NCBI RefSeq assembly: GCF_023273895.1
Contig: NZ_CP096883.1
Location: forward strand, 3,968,001 to 4,032,000
DNA: 64,000 nt
Reading direction: 5' to 3'
DNA from: Sphingobacterium sp. PCS056
Lineage (GTDB): Bacteria; Bacteroidota; Bacteroidia; Sphingobacteriales; Sphingobacteriaceae
Position numbers and translations under genes: made by a program. A model generated the notes under the pieces. It did not search any database. It was given only the letters and a program-made list of their open reading frames with translations, and had not been told where the DNA came from. Below, piece after piece: positions 27,588 through 35,933 of this stretch (position 1 is its first letter; each line of letters opens with the position of its first letter).

Positions 27588-28212
27588 TTAAGATTCAGTA
27601 CCTGGTTTTGCATAAGATAAAGACCCCACAAACTGCGGAATAAAATAACGATCTAATCCAGATACAGCCATAGACCCGGCTTTAATATGATCCACCGTCC
27701 CCCCCCTCTTCAATAATCAAATCATCAATCAGTAGCTGCACGATCTCGCCAATGACGATTGTCGTTCCATTGATCGCGACATCTATAATTTCTCTTAACT
27801 CCAAACCTATTCTCACAGTAGATTCTTGGACAAATGGAGCTTTAAAATCTTCTTTATAACATTCATGAAAGCCGCATGTATCAAATTCAGATATTCCCGA
27901 AGCATAACTGGCGCTGGTCTGATGCGCTTGTTTATACCAATCTGGCAATACATTGTTCAACGTGTACTGCCCAGTAGCCTGTATATTGTTAAGCGTATCG
28001 TTGTGTTCGCGCTGTGGTCTCATCACCAGTCCCAGCAAGGGCGGAAGAGCGCCTAAGTGAAATGCAGAACTAATAATGCTTAGATTAGTTGTACCCGCCC
28101 GATTGCATGTACCTAATAGATTCAGTGGTTTTACACCGATCAAACTATTAATCAGATTGATTCGATAGAATTTATCCATTTCATCGATTTCACTTCTATT
28201 TATTGCTTTCAT
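27588..28212 (-). pseudogene. flavin reductase family gene broken by a G8 frameshift
   Basis: From the ATG at 28212 the frame encodes a FMN-binding split-barrel flavin reductase (NLLGTCNRAGTTNLSIISSAFHLG; PLLGLVMRPQREHND; TGQYTLNNVLPDWYKQAHQTSA). It then stops at 27682 after EEGGDGGSY. The plus strand has eight C at 27699-27706 at this point. With seven, the minus strand reads on as EEGGTVDHIKAGSMAVSGLDRYFIP and ends at 27588 with a normal family C-terminus (SLSYAKPGTES). So the gene has a one-base insertion in the tract, or the sequence has an error there, or the tract is phase-variable. It is first in an operon with the FAD oxidoreductase. Confidence 0.88.
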
Positions 28213-28656
28213 CTATTAAATTATCTTATTTCAAATATAACCTAAACCAATATCATCAAGCATTGATTACATAAAAATACAGCCTTAAATTAAGGACTCA
28301 ATACATATACCAAAGCTCTAAAAGATAAAAATACAATTTAAGTATTATTATATACCAAAATACAGATTTATATTTTACAAAACTGTAAATACATGACTAT
28401 AATTACTAAAAAAGACACTAATTAAAAAATTAAAGAACAATAGTAAACTATATTATTTGCAGTATCAAGTTGATTTTATGAAAAGTTTAGTATTCAGAAA
28501 ATGATTATTTTTGATCATAACGAATAGGATGTTTATTCTCCCAATTTTGATCACATCATTACATTCATAAATTCTGATTACTAAAAACTAGCATGTTTCA
28601 CTATAAATAACTATTTTTAAACCAAATACAACTAAAAGTAAACTAACTCTAAGTAT
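28213..28656. other. AT-rich divergent intergenic region
   Basis: About 440 bases between the flavin reductase and a secreted protein gene. It holds the flavin reductase promoter near its left end. No gene or repeat was seen in the rest. Confidence 0.55.
28232..28259 (-). promoter_or_regulatory. promoter of the flavin reductase/FAD oxidoreductase operon
   Basis: Minus strand TTG (28257-28259), a 17-base spacer and TATATTTG (28232-28239) match the Bacteroidota consensus, about 20 bases before the ATG at 28212. Confidence 0.6.
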
Positions 28657-29226
28657 ATGATCAACCAGTTTGCAGCAGTTCTGATTTTGGGATTCAGTAT
28701 CAGCCTCGCTCATGCACAGATAACCAGTATTTCGGTCAATAAAGCAAATTTCGAGCAGTCTGGTTTTCCCTATAAAGGAAAAAGAGTACTTCAGGTGGAG
28801 CACATCACCACGCCTCAAGAAGATAATTATATTGTGTTCTCCAAAGAAGAGCGTCATGCCGATCCCGATCACCTATATATCCAACAGTTTCAAAAAATAG
28901 CTGATAAATGGACCGTTGTTGCCGAAGATGATGTATCCGAAAAAGGGATTGTCACCTCCGTATGGGATGCACGAAAATCTTTTTTCGATGCTGATAAAGA
29001 TGGTAGGCTTGACGCTATTTTTGTATATTCCAGACATCCAAAGGAGGATATGCAAAAACAGCTGAGCTGTATCGCCGTAATCCTCTACAAAAAACAGTTT
29101 TACAGACTTCAGGCAGACCATGATGATGGCTATCAAAACACGACCTATTCGGACAATTATGGTCAACTACCCGAGGTTATCAAAATACAAATTACCAATT
29201 TCTGGCAAAAATTGGATAAAGATTAA
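28657..29226 (+). CDS. hypothetical secreted protein
   Basis: A 189-residue protein with a signal peptide ending near AHAQ. The mature part has YKGKRVLQVEHI and FFDADKDGRLDAIFVYSRHP, a DxDxDGxxD calcium-like loop. The layout resembles small exported proteins annotated in Bacteroidota as surface-polysaccharide-associated, but I would not assign that. It stands alone and shares a terminator with the convergent ExbD gene. Confidence 0.8.
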   Translation: MINQFAAVLILGFSISLAHAQITSISVNKANFEQSGFPYKGKRVLQVEHITTPQEDNYIVFSKEERHADPDHLYIQQFQKIADKWTVVAEDDVSEKGIVTSVWDARKSFFDADKDGRLDAIFVYSRHPKEDMQKQLSCIAVILYKKQFYRLQADHDDGYQNTTYSDNYGQLPEVIKIQITNFWQKLDKD

Positions 29227-29231
29227 AAGAA

Positions 29232-29262
29232 TATCGCTTCGTCCTCACCTGACGAAGCGATA
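29232..29262 (-). terminator. terminator between the secreted protein and ExbD genes
   Basis: A 12-bp perfect stem TATCGCTTCGTC with complement and a 7-base loop. The T-rich tail (TTCTTTT) is on the minus strand, so it mainly serves the leftward exbD gene. It may also serve the rightward gene. Confidence 0.8.
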
Positions 29263-29286
29263 CAAGGATCATTCGAAAACAGCAAA

Positions 29287-29811
29287 TTAAAGCATAGCTA
29301 AAACCATCTTTTCCTCGTCGTCTCCGATTTTACTGATGGTATAGCGTTTGATATCCACCTGTTTCATCTCATCCAACGCTTGGATCACATCTACAGCACG
29401 AGCTTCCTTACTCGGTTTAATCAAGACGATCATATCCTTACCGTCAGCCTTTGGAGGGATTTCTGCTTTTAGACGATCCAAGACTTTTCTTATCCCTGTC
29501 TTACTTAGATCAGTAAACTCCGGTTTTGATATGGGATGATTAAAATCGCCATGATACCACATCAATCCCTTATCGGTCAATAACAGGGAAACTACACGCC
29601 TTTCGTCTAGCAATAAAGGGTTTTCTCCATGATTGTCCGGCATCGCCACATCTAATCGATACGGTTTACTTAAGGTGGTGGTCAACATAAAAAAAGTGAT
29701 CAATAAAAAAGCAAGATCCACCATCGCAGTAAGATCGACCTTCGGAGCCAATTTTTTACTTCTTATTTTCTTTATCCCTGCTTGCGGTTGTTTTTGATTT
29801 AGCTCTGCCAT
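29287..29811 (-). CDS. exbD: ExbD/TolR-family biopolymer transport protein
   Basis: A 174-residue inner-membrane protein: a basic cytoplasmic tail, one transmembrane segment (VDLTAMVDLAFLLITFFMLTTTLS) carrying the conserved Asp of ExbD, and a periplasmic domain with VIQALDEMKQVDIKRYTISKI. ExbD acts with ExbB and TonB to couple the proton gradient to outer-membrane receptors. No exbB or tonB is adjacent, so this is an orphan copy that must use partners from elsewhere. The window holds four TonB-dependent receptors that could depend on such a system. Confidence 0.92.
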   Translation of the reverse strand: MAELNQKQPQAGIKKIRSKKLAPKVDLTAMVDLAFLLITFFMLTTTLSKPYRLDVAMPDNHGENPLLLDERRVVSLLLTDKGLMWYHGDFNHPISKPEFTDLSKTGIRKVLDRLKAEIPPKADGKDMIVLIKPSKEARAVDVIQALDEMKQVDIKRYTISKIGDDEEKMVLAML

Positions 29812-30199
29812 GACATTCTAGATTAAAAGGATATAAATAGGTTTATACTCTTTTATAGGATGTACCCATGACACTTATTCCATATTAAATTTCAATAAAA
29901 ATATAAAGTTTTATCACAACAGCTTTATTTAAAATCGAGGAGCATGCCTTAAGGTAATTTCACCTTCAACATACGGTCAGGCAATACTGATCTATTTTTT
30001 CCATCGCTCCGATTGTCATCCTTCGGCAGTCTGGCACATGAAAAATACAAATACGCCATCTTCGACCGACAGCAATTAGATCTGGCCAAAATAACCTCAA
30101 ATCTTATACAAAGGTTTTTTGTTCCCCGATGCACTTAAATACTTGATCGAATAAACCGATCAAGTTGTGAAATAATTCTTTTTCTTTCGCGATATCCCT
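29812..30199. other. intergenic region with no supported gene
   Basis: About 390 bases between the exbD start and the aldo/keto reductase stop. A 61-codon minus-strand frame at 29949-30134 ends in PDRMLKVKLP, which has a protein-like look but no start or family I recognise. It could be a decayed gene end. Confidence 0.4.
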
Positions 30200-31183
30200 T
30201 TAAAAATTATTAACAAATTCATTGATGGTTTCGATTTCCTCTTGGGTTAAATGGATATCGATCGCTTTAGCATTTTGAACCGCCTGCAGTGCATTTCTTG
30301 CCCCTGCCAATGCAATGGTAATCCCTGCCCTTTCGATAGTCCACCGTAATACCAATTGGGCTAAAGTTGCATGATGCTGATCTGCAATTGGTTTTATTTT
30401 CGCCAGTAAATCATTTGTTTTAGTAATAAAATCAGGCTGGAAATGTGGTAATTTTGCGCGGTGATCACCAGGTTGAAATTGATAATCAGCAGTGATTTTA
30501 CCTGTCAATAAACCTCTCTCCAATGGACTATACGCTAGGATTGATTTGTTATTAACCACACAATACGAAACTGTTTCCTGCTCGATATCCCGATTGACCA
30601 TACTGAATGGGACTTGGTTAGAAACTAATTTTAATGTTTTTTCAGCTTCCTCCATTTCCGCCGCACTATAGTTACAAACCCCAGCATAACGTACCTTACC
30701 TTGTTCTATCAAACGGGTAACTGCTTCAAAAGTTTCGTCCATCCCTGTCGTGGGGTCGGGCCAGTGAATTTGGTAGAGATCAATGTAATCTGTACCCAAA
30801 CGTCGCAAGCTCTGTTCACATTCGTAAATAATACTATCTCTACCCGCAAATTTATAGATATCAATATCCTCACCCGAATTGTTTTTACTGTGCATCGCTA
30901 AATTTCCTTTTGCCAAATCCCAGCGCATACCAAATTTAGTTAAAATCTGAACCCGGTCGCGACCAATTTCTCTGATCGCCTCACCAACGATTTCTTCACT
31001 AGTGCCTTGTCCATAGACGGGCGCTGTATCAATAGCAGTTACACCAACGTCATAAGAAGCTCTAATGGCTTCGATAGCTTCGGTTCTATCCGTACTTCCC
31101 CACATCCAGCCGCCAGCCGCCCAAGCGCCAAAAGTAATCGCTGAAATCTCTAATTCACTATCACCTAATTTTCTATATTCCAT
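30200..31183 (-). CDS. aldo/keto reductase
   Basis: A 327-residue TIM-barrel NADPH-dependent oxidoreductase. The catalytic tetrad is visible: Asp and Tyr in AIDTAPVYGQG, Lys in ILTKFG and His in YQIHWPDP. The cofactor site includes SPLERGLLTGK and IALAGARNALQ. The overall form, including the GRDSIIYECEQSLRRLGTDYIDL segment, fits the AKR11-12-like general aldehyde/ketone reductases. Physiological substrate is unknown. It is monocistronic with no functional neighbour. Confidence 0.93.
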   Translation of the reverse strand: MEYRKLGDSELEISAITFGAWAAGGWMWGSTDRTEAIEAIRASYDVGVTAIDTAPVYGQGTSEEIVGEAIREIGRDRVQILTKFGMRWDLAKGNLAMHSKNNSGEDIDIYKFAGRDSIIYECEQSLRRLGTDYIDLYQIHWPDPTTGMDETFEAVTRLIEQGKVRYAGVCNYSAAEMEEAEKTLKLVSNQVPFSMVNRDIEQETVSYCVVNNKSILAYSPLERGLLTGKITADYQFQPGDHRAKLPHFQPDFITKTNDLLAKIKPIADQHHATLAQLVLRWTIERAGITIALAGARNALQAVQNAKAIDIHLTQEEIETINEFVNNF

Positions 31184-31800
31184 TTTTATTTTATTTTTAA
31201 TATATCAAAACATAAATTCACATCTAAGATCCCTATCAATCGAAATTTTTGAATTTCTTACGGTCCTATACCTATAAAACAGTTAACATGGTCGGTTGTT
31301 TCGTTCTATTTTCAAACCAGCCTTTACGGTAAAATAAAAACCTGACATACCCATACCATTGTACGGCTACTTACTGTGACATTTTGTTTTTATTTTACCC
31401 AGCTAGTCGGGCGATTCAGATGTACAGCATTGGATATAGCAAGTTGACCTTCAACATTTTTTCAGGTATGCGATCGATATACTTGATGTATTACATCATA
31501 AAATTCATATGGTTCAATTTCTATCCTGGATCAATTAACCTACTTTTCTGACAAAAAATCCAACAAGTGGTTTTAAAATTGCCTTATACCTTATTCTACA
31601 TTAAATTACTACTAAATCAATTTGCGAAAATAAATTGAAACCAATAGGAGGCACCTTTGTTTAACTATTGTCACACCTCACATTGTAATTACGAAATTGA
31701 TGTAGGTCAATAATTATAACAAAAGGATATGCTAATTTTGTAGCATAAATAAGAAGAAGAAAAATAAAAAAAATTATAAACAAATTTAAATATTAAAATT
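31184..31800. other. long divergent intergenic region
   Basis: About 620 bases between the aldo/keto reductase and YceI genes. The right end holds a -7 candidate. No frame of interest, repeat or RNA gene was recognised in the remainder. Confidence 0.5.
31733..31740 (+). promoter_or_regulatory. candidate -7 box TAATTTTG for the YceI gene
   Basis: An exact TAnnTTTG match about 60 bases before the ATG at 31801. No -33 element at the right spacing was seen. Confidence 0.45.
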
Positions 31801-32325
31801 ATGGCAAATTGGAGTTTAGACAAAGCACACAGTGAAATTGAGTTTAAAGTAAAACACATGATGATTACTAACGTAAAAGGTCAATTTCAAGATTTCGATG
31901 TTACGGTAGACAGTGAATCCAACCATTTAGAAAATGCCAAAATTGACCTGACCATCAAAACAGCGTCTATCAATACTAAAAACGAGCAACGCGATGAACA
32001 CTTAAGAAGCTCAGATTTTTTTGACGCATCAGCTCATCCAGAGATTACCTTTCATGCGACAAGTAGCACAAAAGATGGGGATGATATCAAATTAACAGGA
32101 GATCTAACCATCAAAGGAGTGACCAAATCAATTACTGTAGATGTTGAATTTGGCGGATTAGCCAAGGATCCTTGGGGTAATGAAAAAATCGGTTACACCG
32201 CAACCGGTAAAATCAACCGTCAGGATTTCGGATTAACGTGGAATGCAGCATTAGAAACAGGTGGATTGATGGTGAGTGACGAAGTCAAATTTCAAGCAGA
32301 TTTACAATTCATCGTTACGAAATAA
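31801..32325 (+). CDS. YceI-family lipocalin-like protein
   Basis: A 174-residue protein forming one YceI domain (WSLDKAHSEIEFKVKHMMITNVKGQF; HLRSSDFFDASAHPEITFHATSS; LTGDLTIKGVTKSITVDVEFGG; IGYTATGKINRQDFGL). YceI proteins fold as lipocalin-like barrels that bind isoprenoid or quinone-like lipids. Many are exported, but this one lacks a signal peptide and is probably cytoplasmic. Related proteins respond to acid or oxidative stress, and the next gene is a catalase. The two converge on a shared terminator, so co-regulation is not implied. Confidence 0.93.
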   Translation: MANWSLDKAHSEIEFKVKHMMITNVKGQFQDFDVTVDSESNHLENAKIDLTIKTASINTKNEQRDEHLRSSDFFDASAHPEITFHATSSTKDGDDIKLTGDLTIKGVTKSITVDVEFGGLAKDPWGNEKIGYTATGKINRQDFGLTWNAALETGGLMVSDEVKFQADLQFIVTK

Positions 32326-32344
32326 AACAACATAGCATTTTATT

Positions 32345-32381
32345 AAAAAAGTCATGCTCCAATCAGAAGCATGACTTTTTT
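32345..32381. terminator. bidirectional terminator between YceI and katE
   Basis: A 14-bp perfect stem AAAAAAGTCATGCT with complement and a 9-base loop. The A and T runs at the two ends make it effective in both directions. Confidence 0.9.
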
Positions 32382-32411
32382 ACGTTGAATATGATTTGTG
32401 AATACACTTGA

Positions 32412-34538
32412 TTAAGCCGGTACTTTACGTACTTTCTCTCGGTCCCATACACGATGGCCCTTCATCGCAGTAATAAAATCTGCAGTCAGATTATGACCAG
32501 ATTCCAAAATCAGACCGGAATCTTTTTCTTGCTTCGCGATATATGATTCAGCGATCAATTTTTCTGCTCCTTTTGCAAAAGCCAAAGCCTTACAATGTCT
32601 AAATCCTTCATTGATAAAGTGAATATAATCAGGCTCATCTTCCAAAGCCGCAACCGAATCTCCATCTGGTGTATAAAATGCATCATAGCAAACGGAAGCC
32701 TCGGTCAGATAGGTATGTTGGATTTCTGCTTCACCACCTTCTTTAAATTTTACTGTCCCAGTATGTGTGGATATTAACACAGCCTCTGCTCCTTCAGCTT
32801 CCAGTGCCTTTTTCATCACATCGACCGATGCTTTGCTGACACCATCTGCAACTAGAAAAGCAACTTTCCGCGTTTCGATTGTTCCTTCACCTGGAGCAGT
32901 AGCCATACTCAATGCTGCCGATTTTTCAACTTCTGGTTTAGGCGCCTGTATCGGATAATCAGGATGATTTTGACGCGCAAACTGCAAGGTTAATTCATCC
33001 AGTTGTGCTGGTGGAGTCAATCCAAGATTGGCACCTACCCTTTTAGCAAGCTCCTGATCGATTTGATTCAAGATCGCCAGTTCACGTTTACGGATATCAA
33101 CAGAATTCACCTTAGAGAGCTCAAAACTATAACCACTGATGATATGTTCCTTTTCAGGTGTTGACTGCGAATTAAAGAACAAACGAGCTTGAGTAAAGTG
33201 ATCAGCAAAAGATGAAGACCTGCGCCTTACCTTATGACCATCAACTTTCTCCTCGTGACTTTTAAATCCTGTCTCGCCTTTCAACATGGCATGGTAAGGA
33301 CATCCTCCCCCTAAGCTATTAGGGAAATAGCTCACATTTCCTTTTAAGATATCCTGTCTTCCAAAACCATCTTTTTGATTGTTGTGTTTACCATTGACAG
33401 GTCTATTAATCGGAAGCTCATGAAAATTAGGCCCACCCAAACGGTAATTTTGTGTATCTGCATAAGAGAATATACGTCCTTGTAGCAGAGGATCATTGGT
33501 CAGATCTATACCCGGTACCAAACGCCCCGGATCAAACGCTACCTGCTCCGTTTCAGCAAAGAAATTTTCGGGATTACGATTAAGAGTCATTGTACCGATG
33601 ATCGTCACCGGGATCACTTCCTCAGGAATGATCTTTGTCGCGTCCAATAAGTCAAATGAATATTTCTGTTCATCCTCTTCGGGCACCAGCTGTACCCCTA
33701 AATCCCATTGCGGGAAATTACCTTTTTCAATATTCTCCCAAAGATCACGTCTTAAGAAATCTGCATCAAAGCCTGATATTTTTTGTGCTTCATTCCATGC
33801 GACCGAGTGCACCCCCAATTTAGGTTTCCAATGAAACTTCACAAAAGTACCTTTACCGGCTGCATTGACAAATTTGAAAGTATGTACACCAAAGCCTTCC
33901 ATCATTCTAAATGAACGCGGAATGGCACGATCTGACATTGCCCACATCAGCATATGTGCAGATTCTGGCATTAAAGAAATAAAATCCCAAAAGGTATCAT
34001 GGGCAGATGCAGCCTGTGGCATCTCATTGTTAGGTTCAGGTTTAACAGCATGGATCAAATCCGGAAAATTCATCGAATCTTGGATAAAAAAGACTGGAAT
34101 ATTGTTTCCAACCAAATCATAATTACCTTCCTCGGTATAAAATTTCACCGAAAAACCCCGCACATCGCGGGCCAGATCGGTAGAACCTTTAAATCCCGCA
34201 ACAGTTGAAAAGCGAATAAATAAGGGTGTGACTGTTCCTTTTTTCAAAAAAGCAGCACTGGTATATTTGGACATATCAACCTTCGCTTCAAAAACACCGT
34301 GAGCACCAGATCCCCTCGCATGTACTACACGCTCTGGAATGCGCTCACGATCAAAATGAGCCAGCTTATCTTGAAAAATAAAATCTTCTATAAGTGCAGG
34401 GCCGCGTTCTCCCGCTTTGAGCATATTGTTGTTATCATTGATCGGAACACCATCATTCGTTGTCAATACCCGGTTAGCATTGTCAATAGTATGGTCTTGG
34501 ATCTGTTGCACTTTTTTGTTTTCTTGTTGCTTAGCCAT
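32412..34538 (-). CDS. katE: large-subunit monofunctional catalase (HPII type)
   Basis: A 708-residue haem catalase that splits hydrogen peroxide. It has the distal His73 in RVVHARGSGAHG, the haem-ligand Tyr in RIFSYADTQNYRLGGPN, and the FRFST-like core (FIRFSTVAGFKGSTDLARDVRGF). The length and the C-terminal domain from about residue 560 (VAFLVADGVSKASVDVMKKALEAEGAEAVLIS) show the large clade-2 form with a DJ-1/PfpI-like flavodoxin-fold domain. A cytoplasmic location is expected, with no signal peptide. It is monocistronic. Confidence 0.96.
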   Translation of the reverse strand: MAKQQENKKVQQIQDHTIDNANRVLTTNDGVPINDNNNMLKAGERGPALIEDFIFQDKLAHFDRERIPERVVHARGSGAHGVFEAKVDMSKYTSAAFLKKGTVTPLFIRFSTVAGFKGSTDLARDVRGFSVKFYTEEGNYDLVGNNIPVFFIQDSMNFPDLIHAVKPEPNNEMPQAASAHDTFWDFISLMPESAHMLMWAMSDRAIPRSFRMMEGFGVHTFKFVNAAGKGTFVKFHWKPKLGVHSVAWNEAQKISGFDADFLRRDLWENIEKGNFPQWDLGVQLVPEEDEQKYSFDLLDATKIIPEEVIPVTIIGTMTLNRNPENFFAETEQVAFDPGRLVPGIDLTNDPLLQGRIFSYADTQNYRLGGPNFHELPINRPVNGKHNNQKDGFGRQDILKGNVSYFPNSLGGGCPYHAMLKGETGFKSHEEKVDGHKVRRRSSSFADHFTQARLFFNSQSTPEKEHIISGYSFELSKVNSVDIRKRELAILNQIDQELAKRVGANLGLTPPAQLDELTLQFARQNHPDYPIQAPKPEVEKSAALSMATAPGEGTIETRKVAFLVADGVSKASVDVMKKALEAEGAEAVLISTHTGTVKFKEGGEAEIQHTYLTEASVCYDAFYTPDGDSVAALEDEPDYIHFINEGFRHCKALAFAKGAEKLIAESYIAKQEKDSGLILESGHNLTADFITAMKGHRVWDREKVRKVPA

Positions 34539-35377
34539 GTTTATAGTAGTTATTGATGAAGATTAGCACATGCCAGAGGTAATATACAACCGACACTAAA
34601 CTATAAACAACTTAAACGTAAAATTGTTTCTCCTTTCGCGCGATCAACTGCATGCAAAAAATGAATCAGACAAATTGATCTCATGCTCCTCGTTCATTTT
34701 AAGATCCGAGGTTTTCCATTCAACATGATCGACTTGAAGCGTTACTCATTTTCAGCACCTTATTCAATCAGCATGCCCTTTATTGATCATAAACTGACGC
34801 ATATATGTCAATTTCTCTGTCAACGATCTAACCATAAAATTGTCAATGATCTGCTAACACGACCTTTAAAATCGTCTTTATCTTAGTATTAGTTCAAATC
34901 GGCAACAGTATTGAAGATTAGCCATGTCCATATGAGAAGCCTATAATCATCAAGATGTAAATGCTTTGAACGATTTAATCAAGTGGTCTGCATTTCCACC
35001 TGTTTAATTTAACCATGCTCAGATTCCCTAGCTCAACAAGAGCTAGGGGATTTATTTGATAGCTACTGTTTACATTTTAGCTTACAAACCCAACCCCGTA
35101 TAGAGTAAAATAATAAGTGTCATTTAACTTCAGTTATTTAAGAGCCAACCTTTAATTCTTAGATTAATTAAGATCAAAATAGCAAAGTAAACTTGCCTCA
35201 TTTCTTTTTGTCAATCTGATTTTATACTCTTAACTTATCATATTCTAAAATGTAAAATATATTAATATGCAAGATCTGGGAAATCTCGGACTTTAATATT
35301 TAAACAAATATGCTGATCATGTTGTTTATGACCATATAAATGCACAAAATATAGAAAACAAACTAAAACTATAAATC
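34539..35377. other. 840-base divergent intergenic region with one hairpin
   Basis: The longest gene-free stretch in the window. A hairpin at 35025-35050 (TCCCTAGCTC, loop AACAA, complement) followed by a T-rich stretch looks like a terminator for a transcript that I cannot identify. A 67-codon frame at 34683-34886 has no family features and is not called. Confidence 0.5.
35025..35058 (+). terminator. orphan terminator-like hairpin
   Basis: A stem of about 10 bp (TCCCTAGCTC with complement) and a 5-base loop, then GATTTATTTG. No gene ends here, so it may end a small RNA or be a remnant. Confidence 0.4.
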
Positions 35378-35599
35378 ATGAAAAAATTAACACTATTTGT
35401 ATTCTTATTGTTAACGACTTCCATTGTCTTTGGACAGGAATTTACTGAAAACACAAAAATTGTGACTACATCGGGTATTGGTTTAGGGTCCGTAATCGCA
35501 GTAGTTACTTCTTGGGAACGTAACAAATCCATTCTTTGGGCTATTCTACACGGAATTTTAAGCTGGTTTTATGTTATTTACTTTGCTTTTACCCGATAA
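35378..35599 (+). CDS. small secreted/membrane protein
   Basis: A 73-residue protein with a signal peptide ending near FGQ and a C-terminal hydrophobic segment (SILWAILHGILSWFYVIYFAFTR) preceded by IVTTSGIGLGSVIAVVTSWERN. This layout, an exported short protein with one or two membrane helices, recurs in Bacteroidota as far as I recall, but the family has no known function. It is an isolated gene. Confidence 0.7.
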   Translation: MKKLTLFVFLLLTTSIVFGQEFTENTKIVTTSGIGLGSVIAVVTSWERNKSILWAILHGILSWFYVIYFAFTR

Positions 35600-35933
35600 G
35601 GAATTATAGCTACACAAACACTTTAAATCCTTACAAATTATCAAGCTATCCATTATTAATGTCGGTACAACGGAAATGGCATTTCTTGTTGTACCTATAC
35701 TTTTTTATATATCACATGATCACCAATGATCATGTATATCGTGACAGCGGATGACTTCGGTCACTTGGATTATTACTATTTAATATTTATCGGCTGTATG
35801 TTCTGGAGTTATTGTAACAGATCCAAAAGTTGGAATGCTGAATATGCTACAAACTCTGAAAAACAATCTTGACCACTATGATGATGTAGAAAGTAAAACC
35901 AAGCTCCTCTTAACAAATGTAAAGGGATAACAA
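35600..35933. other. intergenic region with inverted repeat and possible gene relic
   Basis: Carries a perfect 9-bp-arm inverted repeat at 35714-35735 (ACATGATCA, CCAA, TGATCATGT). A 46-codon frame starting inside it (35732-35872) opens MYIVTADDFGH, like the start of YdjC/ChbG-type deacetylases, but lacks any further match. It is treated as a possible relic only. Confidence 0.4.

Noticed and set aside
27569..27631. N-terminal extension of the FAD oxidoreductase
   Set aside because: This stretch encodes the C-terminus of the preceding flavin reductase in another frame; the ATG at 27568 directly before the Rossmann motif is the better start.
29949..30134. 61-codon minus frame ending PDRMLKVKLP
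   Set aside because: Looks protein-like only at the C-terminus, has no family match that I can name and no promoter; kept as a possible gene remnant in the intergenic note.
33496..33834. 112-codon frame antisense to katE
   Set aside because: Entirely inside a well-supported catalase gene on the other strand; no family features, low-complexity translation.
34683..34886. 67-codon frame in the katE upstream gap
   Set aside because: No recognisable domain, signal or neighbour; composition like random AT-rich sequence.
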